This document shows positions 16,668 to 26,002 of a stretch of DNA of 44,359 nt, one piece after another. The stretch spans positions 1 to 44,359 of the forward strand of contig WHTK01000017.1 of the NCBI GenBank assembly GCA_009377745.1. The letters run 5' to 3'. The position numbers and the translations under genes are program-made. Positions within the stretch are counted from its first letter, which is position 1, and each line of letters begins with the position of its first letter. Below the pieces are notes generated by a model. That model saw only the letters and a program-made list of their open reading frames with translations, had not been told where the DNA came from and did no database searches. The stretch comes from Dehalococcoidia bacterium (GTDB lineage Bacteria; Chloroflexota; Dehalococcoidia; DSTF01; WHTK01).

Positions 16668-17507
16668 ATGTTGCGTTCCCTGTTTGCCGTGCTATTTATC
16701 GTCGCGGGTGCGGCGCTGAGCTTCCCGGCCAGTGTGGCCGTGTGGGAGCAGCGCGTGCTGATGGACGAGGACGAGTTCGTGAGCGTGGGGCAGGACGTGC
16801 TGCGCGGGCAGGCCGTGCAGTCGCGGTTGACGGACCGGGTGGCGCAAGAGGCGCTGGCCATCGAGCCGGGGCTGTCGCCGGAGGCGGGGCGGCTGCTGGC
16901 CGGGGGCATCGTGCAGCAGCTACCGGAATCGGCGATCGGCGAGGAGTCGTTGCGGCGGGCGCAGGCGCTGCTGGTGCGGCTGGTGCGCGACGAAGCGCTC
17001 TCGGCCGAAGATGACAGCATCGTCCTCGATCTTGGGCCGGTGCTGGAGCGGATCGTTACGAGCCTGAACCTGGAACTGCCGGCTTCGGAGCGGATTCAGT
17101 TGCCACCGGCGGCGGGGCAGATAGTGCTGGTGCAGGAGACAGACCTGACGCTGGCATTCCGGCTGGCGCGGCTGTTCGACGCAACGGCGATCTACATCGC
17201 GGCCCTGCCGCTGCTGGCCTTTGCGCTGGCGATACTGACGGCGCCGAGCCGGCTGCTGGCATTCGGCGCCTGCGGAGCGGTAGTGGCGGCGACGTCCGGA
17301 TTGAAGATCGTGCTGATCGAAGGGGCGCTGGCGACGCGGTTGGTCGATGCGGCGCTGATCGAGGCGTCGGCGCGGGCAGCGGCGATTGAGACCTACGACG
17401 CGGTGGCGGCGACATTCGTGCAGCAGGAGTTCGTGTTTCTGGTGGGCGGGCTGACGGTAGCGATTGCGTCGCTGTTTCTGGCGGCGGCGCGGACGGTGGT
17501 GCGCTAG
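16668..17507 (+). CDS. Predicted integral membrane protein
   Basis: 279 residues; family not recognised. An N-terminal hydrophobic segment (LRSLFAVLFIVAGAALSF), an extracytoplasmic helical domain of about 140 residues (about 25-165), then hydrophobic segments around IYIAALPLLAFALAILTA, LLAFGACGAVVAATSGL and FVFLVGGLTVAIASLFLAA. The domain resembles bacterial proteins with an ATP-independent extracytoplasmic region fixed by terminal helices. ATG 16668 rather than the TTG three bases upstream. Just upstream of the moxR operon but with its own promoter. Confidence 0.75.
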   Translation: MLRSLFAVLFIVAGAALSFPASVAVWEQRVLMDEDEFVSVGQDVLRGQAVQSRLTDRVAQEALAIEPGLSPEAGRLLAGGIVQQLPESAIGEESLRRAQALLVRLVRDEALSAEDDSIVLDLGPVLERIVTSLNLELPASERIQLPPAAGQIVLVQETDLTLAFRLARLFDATAIYIAALPLLAFALAILTAPSRLLAFGACGAVVAATSGLKIVLIEGALATRLVDAALIEASARAAAIETYDAVAATFVQQEFVFLVGGLTVAIASLFLAAARTVVR

Positions 17508-17531
17508 GTCAGCAGGCTAATCGGACTCGTA

Positions 17532-17537
17532 TATACT
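17532..17537 (+). promoter_or_regulatory. -10 element upstream of moxR1
   Basis: TATACT, the same hexamer as at 16657, placed between inverted arms CTCGT (17526-17530) and ACGAG (17541-17545). The arms might be an operator. Confidence 0.4.
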
Positions 17538-17568
17538 CAAACGAGACACTTTATCGGCGGAGGACGGT

Positions 17569-18558
17569 GTGGCCGTAGACATCGAAGCGATAAACGCGCG
17601 AGTCAAGCAGGAGTCGCGCCTTGTCGACGCGGTCAGGGAAGAGGTCGGGCGAGTCATTGTCGGCCAGCAGTACCTCATCGACCGGCTGCTGATTGCGCTG
17701 CTCTGTGACGGCCACATCCTGATCGAAGGCGTTCCGGGGTTGGCGAAGACGCTATCCGTGCACACGCTGGCCCAGACGATCGGCGCCAGCTTCGTGCGCA
17801 TCCAGTTCACGCCGGACCTGCTACCGGCGGACGTGACCGGCACCCAGATCTATAACCCACAGGCGGGCGAGTTTCACACCCGCAAGGGCCCCCTGTTCGC
17901 GAACATCATCCTGGCCGACGAGGTTAACCGGGCGCCGGCAAAAGTGCAGTCGGCGCTGCTGGAGGCGATGCAGGAGCGCCAGGTGAGCATTGGCGGGACG
18001 ACGTACCCGCTACCGGCGCCGTTCATGGTGCTGGCGACGCAGAACCCAATCGAGTCCGAGGGGACTTATCCGCTACCGGAAGCGCAACTGGACCGTTTCA
18101 TGCTGAAGGCAGTGGTGCACTACCCGACGCTGCAAGAGGAGCGGGTGATCCTGGAACGCTATGAGAATTCGACGAAGTTCGAGGTAAGCCAGGTCGTTAG
18201 CCTGGATGAGCTGATGGCGGCGCGGTCGGCGGTGCAGGAAGTGCACCTTAACGACCAGCTACGCGGCTACATCGTCCATCTGATCCAGGCAACGCGCGAC
18301 CCCAGGGCCTACCGCATGGAGTCTCTGGCGCCGCTGATCGCCTTCGGGGCCTCGCCGCGGGCGACGATCTACCTGGCGCAGGCGGCCAAGGCGCACGCGT
18401 TCATCGACGGCCGCGGCTACGTGATGCCGGACGACGTGAAGGGTGTGGCCAAGGACGTGATGCGCCACCGGGTGATCATCACGTACGAGGCGGAGGCGGA
18501 GAACCTGACGCCGGACGAGATCATCGACCGGGTGCTGCAGGGAGTCGCCGTACCCTAG
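17569..18558 (+). CDS. MoxR-family AAA+ ATPase, operon 1
   Basis: 329 residues. Walker A GVPGLAKT (about residues 54-61), Walker B IILADEVNRA, sensor region [25 protein letters not shown]-terminal AAA lid. MoxR ATPases act as chaperones that mature or insert metal in VWA-domain partners, here the downstream DUF58 and Bat proteins. GTG start with GGAGGA upstream. It heads a five-gene plus-strand set. Confidence 0.93.
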   Translation: MAVDIEAINARVKQESRLVDAVREEVGRVIVGQQYLIDRLLIALLCDGHILIEGVPGLAKTLSVHTLAQTIGASFVRIQFTPDLLPADVTGTQIYNPQAGEFHTRKGPLFANIILADEVNRAPAKVQSALLEAMQERQVSIGGTTYPLPAPFMVLATQNPIESEGTYPLPEAQLDRFMLKAVVHYPTLQEERVILERYENSTKFEVSQVVSLDELMAARSAVQEVHLNDQLRGYIVHLIQATRDPRAYRMESLAPLIAFGASPRATIYLAQAAKAHAFIDGRGYVMPDDVKGVAKDVMRHRVIITYEAEAENLTPDEIIDRVLQGVAVP

Positions 18559-18593
18559 TCGCTCATCTCTACCAATACTTCTGGAGCGCTGAC

Positions 18594-18680
18594 ATGCTGC
18601 TCTTTCCGCCTTTGACCTCCAGCTCGCAATGCTCCCGTTCGCCTTCGACGCCTGCTACTGGTGAGACCGTCCGTCGATGA
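18594..18680 (+). CDS. Possible small coupling ORF between moxR1 and DUF58
   Basis: 28 codons, Ser/Pro/Thr-rich, with GGAG about 8 nt upstream of ATG and a stop overlapping the DUF58 ATG (ATGA). No family recognised. It may only couple translation, or be chance. Confidence 0.25.
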   Translation: MLLFPPLTSSSQCSRSPSTPATGETVRR

Positions 18681-19603
18681 CCACGGACAACACTGCTACC
18701 GAGCTCCACGCGGAGCTGTCGCAGGAGGAGATGCTGGCGCGGATCCGGCGGCTGCAGATCAAGGCGCGGCGTCTGGTGCGGCTGCTGTTCCTGGGCGAGT
18801 ACCACAGCGTCTTTCGCGGTCGCGGTATTGAGTTCAACGAGGTGCGCGAGTACGTCCCGGGCGATGAGGTGCGCTTCATCGACTGGAACGTGACGGCGCG
18901 GATGGGCGAGCCGTATATCAAGAAGTACGTCGAGGAGCGGGAGCTGGTGCTTTACCTGCTCGTGGACGTGAGCGCGTCATCCGGCTTCAGCTCTACTGCC
19001 TCGACGAAGCGCGATCTGGCGGCGGAATTGGCTACCTTGCTGGCGTTCGCGGCAGCGCTGAACAACGACAAAGTAGGGCTGATCGCCTTCTCGGACAGGG
19101 TGGAGTTGTACCTGCCGCCGAAGAAGGGCGTGCAGCACGTGCTGCGGATGGCGCGCGAGATGCTCTACCTGGAGCCGCGGGGCCACGGCACCAACATTGC
19201 CATGGCAACGGACTTCCTGATGCGGATCACGAAGCGCAGCGGCGTGGCGTTCTTGATCTCGGACTTTCACGCGCGGGGCTTCGAGGCGTCGCTGCGGCTG
19301 ACGGCACAAAAGCACGACCTGACGGCGATCAGCCTGACGGACCCGCGGGAACTGGAGCTGCCGCGGTCGGGGCTGGTCAATCTGCGCGACCCGGAGACGG
19401 GCCGTGAGGCGCTGATCGATACAGAGGATGGCCGGGAGCGGTTGCGGTTCGCGACGGTAGCGGCGGAGATGGTGACGGGACGGCGGAGACTGCTGTCCGG
19501 GTTGGGGATCGAGGAGATCGCGCTGCGGACGGACCAGTCCTACATCCAGCCGCTGATGGCCTATTTCCGGGCACGGGCGGGCCGGCGGCGGGCGACCGCA
19601 TGA
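18677..19603 (+). CDS. DUF58 protein, VWA-like, operon 1
   Basis: 308 residues. The DUF58 core motif EVREYVPGDEVRFIDWNVTARMGEPYIKKY is visible in pieces from about residue 56, followed by a VWA-like domain with LYLLVDVSASSGF, AELATLLAFAAALNNDKVGLIAF and FLISDFHARGF. The MIDAS is the DVSAS type. It is cytosolic and lacks the N-terminal membrane segments of the operon-2 DUF58 protein. It overlaps the next gene by ATGA. Confidence 0.92.
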   Translation: MTTDNTATELHAELSQEEMLARIRRLQIKARRLVRLLFLGEYHSVFRGRGIEFNEVREYVPGDEVRFIDWNVTARMGEPYIKKYVEERELVLYLLVDVSASSGFSSTASTKRDLAAELATLLAFAAALNNDKVGLIAFSDRVELYLPPKKGVQHVLRMAREMLYLEPRGHGTNIAMATDFLMRITKRSGVAFLISDFHARGFEASLRLTAQKHDLTAISLTDPRELELPRSGLVNLRDPETGREALIDTEDGRERLRFATVAAEMVTGRRRLLSGLGIEEIALRTDQSYIQPLMAYFRARAGRRRATA

Positions 19604-20598
19604 TGGAGGGGAAGCCGCTGCTGAAGTTCGGTGTCGCCCTGCTGCTGGCGTTGGCCGCGTTCGCGATCATCCGCGGAGTTGCATCGGCGGCGGAGCCCGT
19701 GCTGACCGACCAGCGGATCGAGGGGGCGGATGGGCTGACCGTGGGCGATCGCTTTCGCTATGTGATAAAGGTGGAAGCAGACAGCGGCACGACCGTGACG
19801 CTGGCGCCGGGTGGTCTACCACCGGAGCTCTCGCTGTCGGAAGCGCCGGCGGCTCGGACGCTGGCTAAGGGCCAGGGACGCATCGAGGTTACCCTGACGC
19901 TGGAGGTAGCGGCGTTCTTCCCCGGGCCGATAAACCTGGAGCCGCTGCGGCTGAGCTATCGTGGCTCGGATGGGGCGACCGGCGTGATCGAGACGCGGCC
20001 GGGCGTAATCGTGGTCGAGAGTGTGCTGCCGTCATCGGGGGAGCTGACGCCACGAGACTTGAAGCCGCAGGCCGAGATCGGCGCGCCGCCGCCGATGGCC
20101 CTATACGCCGCCGCCGCGGTGCTCGTCGTGGTGCTGATCCTGGTGTTGGGACTGCTGGTCTGGCGGCAGCGGGCGCTGCGGCGGAGGCTGGTCGCCGTGC
20201 CAGAGCCGGTGGTCGAGGCTCTGGGACCGGAAGACAGGGCGCGGGCAATTCTGGATAAAGCCGGAGACGCATTCGAGGCGACCGGCGATTACGTGGCCTA
20301 CTACTCCGATATTGCCGTGACGGTGCGTAACTACCTGACGGAGCGCTTTGGCTTCCCGGCATTCGCGCTGACGACTCGGGAACTGCAGGAAGAGATGGTA
20401 CGGCGCGGCGTCGACCGGTGGCAGGCGCGGCTGGCAAGCGGGCTGCTGAGCCAGTGCGATGCGGTGGTCTACGCGCACTACCGGCCGGCGCACGAGCGGG
20501 CAGACGCTGACCTGACGGCGGCATACGAGATCGTCGAGATGAGCCGGCCGGAGGAGACACACGTCGAGGGACTGAGGCAGGAGGCGGGCGTCTCGTGA
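19600..20598 (+). CDS. BatD-like membrane protein (DUF4381/BatD type)
   Basis: 332 residues. N-terminal signal anchor (LLKFGVALLLALAAFAIIRG), an extracytoplasmic beta domain of about 160 residues, a second membrane helix (ALYAAAAVLVVVLILVLGLLVWRQ begins near residue 170) and a cytosolic helical C-domain with DRARAILDKAG and YYSDIAVTVRNYLTERFGF. Gene order moxR-DUF58-this-BatA-BatB is that of Bat aerotolerance-type operons. Role by context: partner or assembly factor of the VWA proteins. The assignment to BatD rests on order and topology. Confidence 0.72.
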   Translation: MMEGKPLLKFGVALLLALAAFAIIRGVASAAEPVLTDQRIEGADGLTVGDRFRYVIKVEADSGTTVTLAPGGLPPELSLSEAPAARTLAKGQGRIEVTLTLEVAAFFPGPINLEPLRLSYRGSDGATGVIETRPGVIVVESVLPSSGELTPRDLKPQAEIGAPPPMALYAAAAVLVVVLILVLGLLVWRQRALRRRLVAVPEPVVEALGPEDRARAILDKAGDAFEATGDYVAYYSDIAVTVRNYLTERFGFPAFALTTRELQEEMVRRGVDRWQARLASGLLSQCDAVVYAHYRPAHERADADLTAAYEIVEMSRPEETHVEGLRQEAGVS

Positions 20599-21530
20599 GG
20601 TTTGCGGACCCATACTTGCTGGCCTTGCTGGCGCTGATCCCTCTGCTGCTGTTTTTGAAGGGCCGTCTCGTCCGGGAGTCCGGCACGGGAGGCTACTCCA
20701 ACCTGGCGCTGCTGGCGGGGTCCCGTCCGACCTGGAGACTGCGCTATCGCTGGCTGCCGACGATGGTGCGGGTTGGGGCGCTGGCGTTGCTGATACTGGC
20801 GCTGGCGCGGCCGCAGACGGGGCAGGCGGAAAGCGAGCTACCAGGCCAGGGCATTGATATCGCGCTGGTGTTCGATACATCGAGCAGCATGAGCTCGTTC
20901 AGCCTGGGAGACGACACGCGGCTGGCGGTGGCGCAACGGGTTCTGGACGATTTTATCGCCGGGCGGCAGGAGGACCGGCTGGGACTGGTGATCTTCCGGT
21001 CGGACGGGCTGGTGTTGAGTCCGCTGACGCTGGACTACGACGCGCTGCGGGCGCTGGTGGCGGACGTGGAGCAGGTCAACCTATCGGACGGGACGGCGAT
21101 CGGGACGGGGCTGGCGGAGGGCCTGAACCTGCTGCGCGAATCGCGGGCGAGGAGCCGGGTGGCGATCCTGGCGACGGACGGCGAGAACAACTCGGGTGAG
21201 ATTGAGCCGCTGGAGGCGGCTCGCATAGCCGAGACGCTGGGCATCCGTGTCTACACGATCGGTATTCTGGAGACGGGCGGGCGGGCAAACGTCGATGAGC
21301 GGGCGCTGCAGGAGATGGCGCAGCTGACCGGCGGGCGCTACTTCCCGGCCGAGAGCGAGGCGGCGCTGGCGGCGATTTACGAGAACATCGATGAGCTGGA
21401 GACGTCGCGGGTGGGCCGGGTGCAGTTCGGCGCCTATAACGAGGTCGCGATCTACTTCCTGGCCGGGGCGCTGCTGCTCCTGGCGATGGAGCTGGGACTG
21501 CGCAGCACGGTTTGGCGGCAGGCGACGTGA
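20595..21530 (+). CDS. BatA-like VWA-domain membrane protein
   Basis: 311 residues. Two N-terminal membrane helices (LLALLALIPLLLFL and VRVGALALLILALA), a VWA domain with a full MIDAS (DTSSSMSSF, conserved Thr in DGTAIGTGL, ATDGENNSG) and a C-terminal helix (AIYFLAGALLLLAMELGL). GTG start overlapping the previous gene. Binds a ligand or partner through the metal site; outside the membrane or in the cytosol cannot be fixed from sequence alone. Confidence 0.9.
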   Translation: MRFADPYLLALLALIPLLLFLKGRLVRESGTGGYSNLALLAGSRPTWRLRYRWLPTMVRVGALALLILALARPQTGQAESELPGQGIDIALVFDTSSSMSSFSLGDDTRLAVAQRVLDDFIAGRQEDRLGLVIFRSDGLVLSPLTLDYDALRALVADVEQVNLSDGTAIGTGLAEGLNLLRESRARSRVAILATDGENNSGEIEPLEAARIAETLGIRVYTIGILETGGRANVDERALQEMAQLTGGRYFPAESEAALAAIYENIDELETSRVGRVQFGAYNEVAIYFLAGALLLLAMELGLRSTVWRQAT

Positions 21531-23278
21531 TGCAGCTTGGCGAGCCCGGCTACCTGGCGCTGAGTCTGATCGTCGTCGCGATGGGGGCGGCGGCGATATG
21601 GCTGGGGCGCTGGCGACAGATGGCGCAGCGGCGCTTCGCGGGTCCACAGGCGAGCCGCTGGCAGGCCTCCGCGTTCTGGCCGCGGATGGGGCTCCTTTTG
21701 CTGGCGGCGGCGCTGATCGTGCTGGCGGCGGCGCGGCCTCAGTGGGGCAGCAGCGAGGTCACGCGCGAGCGCGAGGCGGTCGACCTCGTAATCTTGCTGG
21801 ACATTTCGCAGAGCATGCAGGCTACGGATGCCGAGCCGACACGGCTCGGCCAGGCGCAAACGGAGCTGAGGCGGCTGATCGAAGCGCTGAGAAACAACCG
21901 GATCGGGCTGGTGTTATTCGCCGGGTCGTCGATCCTGAGGTCACCGCTGACCACGGACTCGCAGGCGATGATCCAGCTGATCGAGCGGGCGGATGCGGAG
22001 ACGGGCCTGACGCGCGTTGGCTCCGACATTGGCGGGGCGTTGGACCAGGCCGGGCGCATCCTGGATGCAAGCGAGAGCGCCGGCAAGGCCGTGCTGGTTG
22101 TCAGCGACGGCGAAGACCACGTCGGGGGGTTCAGGGCGAAAGCGGCAGAGCTGCGTGAGAAGGGCATCCTGATCTACGCGGCAGGAGCCGGTACACCGGC
22201 GGGATCGACGCTGAACGAAGTCGATCCACGGACTCGACAGCCCCGGCTGAAGGTCGATGCGCAGGGCAACCCCGTGATCACGCGGCTTATGGAGACAACG
22301 CTGCAGTCGGTAGCCGATGCCGGCGGCGGACGCTACGTACGTCTGGGGGACGATGGACTGTTCGGCCTGCGTGACGATATCGCTCAGCTGCAGCAGACGC
22401 CGATCGGGGCCGAGACGCAGTCGGTGCCGATCGAGCGGTTCCAGGGCTTTGTTGGGGTGGCGTTGGCCCTGCTGGTCGCGAGCTGGCTGCTACCAGGGCG
22501 ACTGTCGCTGCGGCTACCCTCGCTGGCGCAGCGGCCGAAGCCCGGCCTGGCGATGCTCTTGCTCGCTGTAGTGGCAGGGGCTTGCGGCGGCGACACGCTG
22601 CGCAGCCAAAACGGCGATGCGAACCGGCTCTTCGAGACAGGGGACTTCGAGGGGGCGCTAAGCGCTTACCAGGCGCTGGTGTCGCAGAGGCCAGACGTCC
22701 CGGAGCTGAGCTATAACGCCGGCAACACGCTGCACCGGCTAGAGAGCTATGAGCGGGCTATCGAAGAGACCCAGCGGGCGCTGCCATCGGACTCGACGAA
22801 GCTGGGGGCGGCGACCTATTTTGCGCTGGGTAACCACCTGCTGGCGCTGGACCAGCTGGAGCAGGCTTTCGACGCTTATCGCAGCGCGCTGCTCCTGGAC
22901 CCGGACGACGGGGACGCCAAACACAACCTGGAGATAACGCTGGCACGGCTCCTGGCCCAGCAACAGCAACAAGAGCAAGAGCAGGAGCAGCAGCCGGGCG
23001 AGGGCGCGCCGGGCGAAGGCGAAGAGGGCGAGGAGCCGGAGCCGAGCGAGGGGACGGAAGGCGCGCCACAGCAGCCATCAGGCGAGCCGGCGCAGCCGGG
23101 GGCGCCGGGCACGCAGCCGCCGGCCGACCCGGTACGGTCGCTGCAGGAGGCTCTGGAGGGGATCGACGAAGATCTGACCTTCGAAGAGGCGATCCAGATA
23201 CTGGACGCGTTGCGGGAGCAACAGCAGCGGCAACGGCAGGACCAGGCGCCGGGCGGGACGTCGGGGCCGGACTACTAA
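21530..23278 (+). CDS. BatB-BatC fusion: VWA plus TPR protein
   Basis: 582 residues. BatB part: two N-terminal helices, VWA domain with DISQSM (about 86-91) and SDGEDHVGG, then a helix (FVGVALALLVASWLLPG). A second hydrophobic stretch MLLLAVVAGACGG (Met342 to Cys352) looks like a lipoprotein signal with lipobox. TPR-like repeats follow (ANRLFETGDFEGALSAYQAL, YNAGNTLHRLESYERAIEE, FALGNHLLALDQLEQAFDAY). A long Gln/Glu/Gly/Pro-rich tail ends in a short helical segment. ATG 21530 overlaps the BatA stop (TGATG); the TTG at 21512 is less likely. Confidence 0.87.
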   Translation: MQLGEPGYLALSLIVVAMGAAAIWLGRWRQMAQRRFAGPQASRWQASAFWPRMGLLLLAAALIVLAAARPQWGSSEVTREREAVDLVILLDISQSMQATDAEPTRLGQAQTELRRLIEALRNNRIGLVLFAGSSILRSPLTTDSQAMIQLIERADAETGLTRVGSDIGGALDQAGRILDASESAGKAVLVVSDGEDHVGGFRAKAAELREKGILIYAAGAGTPAGSTLNEVDPRTRQPRLKVDAQGNPVITRLMETTLQSVADAGGGRYVRLGDDGLFGLRDDIAQLQQTPIGAETQSVPIERFQGFVGVALALLVASWLLPGRLSLRLPSLAQRPKPGLAMLLLAVVAGACGGDTLRSQNGDANRLFETGDFEGALSAYQALVSQRPDVPELSYNAGNTLHRLESYERAIEETQRALPSDSTKLGAATYFALGNHLLALDQLEQAFDAYRSALLLDPDDGDAKHNLEITLARLLAQQQQQEQEQEQQPGEGAPGEGEEGEEPEPSEGTEGAPQQPSGEPAQPGAPGTQPPADPVRSLQEALEGIDEDLTFEEAIQILDALREQQQRQRQDQAPGGTSGPDY

Positions 23279-23343
23279 CGCATAGGATAGGCACAGCACA
23301 CAGGCATCGGCGCGGGGCGTGGATGGTGGAGGGGATTGAGATC

Positions 23344-23571
23344 ATGAAGTGGGCACATCTAGCCGTGGCGCCGGACCAGATGACGGCGGAGCTGTGGGTC
23401 TCGATTTTGAGGGATCAGGGTATCGCGGCGATGATCCGGCCTTCGGACGTGGTGTCTTATCTTGGCATATCGGCGTTCGGCTGCAGGGTACAAGTGGACG
23501 AAGACGAGCTCGAGCGGGCTCGGGAGATTATCGGGGTGGAGGACGAGGAAGACGGGGCGGCGGCGCGCTGA
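23344..23571 (+). CDS. DUF2007-like putative signal-transducing protein
   Basis: 75 residues. MKWAHLAVAPDQMTAELWVSI then LRDQGIAAMIRP and GCRVQVDEDELERAREII match the small DUF2007 ferredoxin-like domain. The second ATG (23344) with GGAGGGG upstream fits the family start; an in-frame ATG at 23323 is possible. Last gene of the plus-strand set, facing the minus-strand operon 2. Confidence 0.82.
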   Translation: MKWAHLAVAPDQMTAELWVSILRDQGIAAMIRPSDVVSYLGISAFGCRVQVDEDELERAREIIGVEDEEDGAAAR

Positions 23572-23728
23572 GGGGCTCTACCAGGAGAAGAGTGCGGCGC
23601 GCTAAGGTGTTCACCTCCTTCCGATGATCTCGGAGGCTAAGAGGATCAAGGATTGCTTCGCCTCGCTGCGGCATTGGGCGCAATGCCACGGCTGGGCGCA
23701 GGCACCGAGAACTAAGCGCCGGAGCCGG
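23572..23728. other. Convergent intergenic spacer with a degenerate repeat
   Basis: Holds GGATTGCTTCGCCTCGCTGCGGCATTGGGCG-like repeat sequence around 23650-23690 and a CCTCC/GGAGG hairpin at about 23608-23631. No clear terminator T tract. Confidence 0.35.
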
Positions 23729-26002
23729 CTACTTCCAGCGGAGAAGGCGTCCGAAGAGGGTGTTACGCACCTGGCTCCAGACCTGATTGAGGCGCTGTCG
23801 CTCCTCGGCGCCAAGCTCCTTCTGACCGTAACGGGCGCGGATGAAGCTCTCGCCCAGGTAGTCCAGGTCTGGGACGTCGGGGAGCTCACGCTTGAGCCGG
23901 GCCATGACCTCTCGGGGCGTCTCCTGAGGGATCGGCCGGATCTTGGTCCAGCGGCCGAGACGCAGGGTTTTTTCCCAGATCTGCACGGGATAGGCGACGC
24001 CGCCGAGGCCGCGGTTGAGACCGTAGTGGACAATGCCGCTGCCGACAGCCGTGATGCCGACGAAGAGCAGGACGATGGTGAGGATAATGCGGCTGATCAG
24101 GCTGGAACCCTCTTCGAGCTGAAGCTCGTCGATGGCGGCGGGCGTCTCTTCGGTGGGTATGAGGCCGTCGGTGGGGAAAAGCTCTTCTTCCTCCTCCTCT
24201 TCCTCAGGGTCGCTGAAGAAGCCCTGGTCGTCCTGGCCGGAGCGAAGGATGCGCGGCTCACTGGGAGTCGGGTTGAACTCGACCCAGCCGAGGCCGGGGA
24301 AGTAGACCTCCGGCCAGGCAAAAGAGTTGGCGTCGCTAACTATGTAGGTGTTGGTATCGGGCTCGCGGTCTTGAGGGCGGGTGACGTAGCCAACGGTCAT
24401 GCGCGCGGGGACGCCGAGGCTGCGCAACATGACAACCATGGCCGAGGCGTGATAATCGAAGTAGCCGCGGCCGGCGTCGAAGAGGAAGTAAGCCACGGAG
24501 TCGCGCTTGGAGGGCGCGGGCTTGATCTTGGTATCGACCGGGAAGGTACGAAGGTAGGCCTCAAGGAGGTTAGCTTTGTCATAGGCCGTGGAAGCGCCGG
24601 CCGTGACCTCGCGCGCCTTGCTGGCGACGCTGGCGGGCAGGTCGGAGGGGAGCTGCAAGTAGGGGTCGATCCAGGCAGGGTAAGCGCTGCCTGAGGCCTG
24701 GAGACGGCCTACCGACGCGTTGCTGACGGTGCCATCAACACGGTACTGGCTATCGGCGTTGAGACGGCGGCTGGGCCGGATGGAGGTTACATCGCTCTGG
24801 TCAGGCCCGAAGACAATGCGGGAATCGATGTTCACGGCGACGGGCTGGCCGGGGCTAACGATGACGTTGCTGCGCTTCGAGGTGGTGACCTGGACGGAGA
24901 GGGGGCGTCGCAGCTGGCGGCGGGCGTCGTCCGGGGTCTGGAGGGCGCGGAGGGCGGGCCAGGCATCGGAGGTGATCTGGGCGTTGGAGCCGATCTTCCA
25001 GCCAGCGGCAGTGTAGAAATCGTAGCTCTGGCCGCGGAGGAAGCCGGGCTCGGTCGCGGTCACGAGCATCACCTGGCCACCACCGAGCGAGATCTCGCCC
25101 TGGAGCGGCAGCGTAGAGCCGAATTGGTGGACCGTGCCGCCCCTCTTGCTATCGATGGAGGCGAAGAGACGGCCAAAATCACCGAAGGGCTCTACGAGGG
25201 GCGTTGTCATTTTCTCCCAGAGTGAGAGCAGGGCGCCGCTACCGGAGCCGATGGGGGTGATCCAGGCGAGAGCGAGCAGTAGCAGAGACACCCACACGGT
25301 CACGTTGAGGACGTGAAGGCTGATGAAATCCGGATAGGCCGTGTGCTGACGGCGCCAGTCCCGGGCGAGCCGCAGGAGGTTGACGCGGGAAACGAGGAGG
25401 ATAGCGCAGAAGAGGTAGATGACAAGGGGAAAGCTGTTCTGGCCGGGCAGGTAGCTGATGTTGGTCAGGAGAGCGAGACCGCCCGGGACCAGGCCGAGCC
25501 AGGGGTTGTACCAGCGGAAGATGCTCCAGGAGGCGAGATAAGCGGTCAGATAGGTAAGGGCCACGACGAGGACGACGAAGGGCAGGTTGTCGTTGGAGAT
25601 GCCGCCGGAGATGAGGGCGTTGATCCACACGCTGGTGCGGTCGCTGAGCTCCGAAATTCGTTCGGACAGCGAGCCCTCAAGCTTGCCGGCCGAGCTGTAG
25701 GTAACACCGGCGAAGCCGATGGCGAGGGCGGTGATGTGGGCAAAGACCTCGTGAATATGGAGGCGGGACAAGAAGAGGCCGACGAAGAGGCCGAGGAAGG
25801 CGACGAGATAGAAGGAAGGCATCTCCGGTACCCAGTCGGCACTCGAGATCGAAGCCACAACGGTGAGGAAGGCGATGAGGACGATGAGGAGGGTGACAAG
25901 GTCCTCCCAGGTCACGAAGGAGCCGAGGCGCGACCAGAAGGACGGCGGCTCCTCTTCGACATCTCCCTTGCGGAATAGCTCTTCCCAGGATGCTTGTCTC
26001 AT
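23729..26002 (-). CDS. TgpA-like transglutaminase-fold membrane protein, catalytic residues absent
   Basis: 757 residues. An N-terminal region of multiple membrane helices (about 35-255), a large extracytoplasmic region with a transglutaminase-like core (about 455-590), an acidic stretch of Glu, one more membrane helix (ISRIILTIVLLFVGITAVG) and a cytosolic DUF4129-like tail. In active members the core reads GYC near the first helix and HAW for the His strand. Here these are RGYFDYHASAM (Phe515) and NSFAWPEVYFPG (Phe561), and the Asp position reads EFNPTP (Asn577). So the fold is kept without the Cys-His-Asp triad. Its ATG overlaps the DUF58 stop. Confidence 0.88.
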   Translation of the reverse strand: MRQASWEELFRKGDVEEEPPSFWSRLGSFVTWEDLVTLLIVLIAFLTVVASISSADWVPEMPSFYLVAFLGLFVGLFLSRLHIHEVFAHITALAIGFAGVTYSSAGKLEGSLSERISELSDRTSVWINALISGGISNDNLPFVVLVVALTYLTAYLASWSIFRWYNPWLGLVPGGLALLTNISYLPGQNSFPLVIYLFCAILLVSRVNLLRLARDWRRQHTAYPDFISLHVLNVTVWVSLLLLALAWITPIGSGSGALLSLWEKMTTPLVEPFGDFGRLFASIDSKRGGTVHQFGSTLPLQGEISLGGGQVMLVTATEPGFLRGQSYDFYTAAGWKIGSNAQITSDAWPALRALQTPDDARRQLRRPLSVQVTTSKRSNVIVSPGQPVAVNIDSRIVFGPDQSDVTSIRPSRRLNADSQYRVDGTVSNASVGRLQASGSAYPAWIDPYLQLPSDLPASVASKAREVTAGASTAYDKANLLEAYLRTFPVDTKIKPAPSKRDSVAYFLFDAGRGYFDYHASAMVVMLRSLGVPARMTVGYVTRPQDREPDTNTYIVSDANSFAWPEVYFPGLGWVEFNPTPSEPRILRSGQDDQGFFSDPEEEEEEEELFPTDGLIPTEETPAAIDELQLEEGSSLISRIILTIVLLFVGITAVGSGIVHYGLNRGLGGVAYPVQIWEKTLRLGRWTKIRPIPQETPREVMARLKRELPDVPDLDYLGESFIRARYGQKELGAEERQRLNQVWSQVRNTLFGRLLRWK

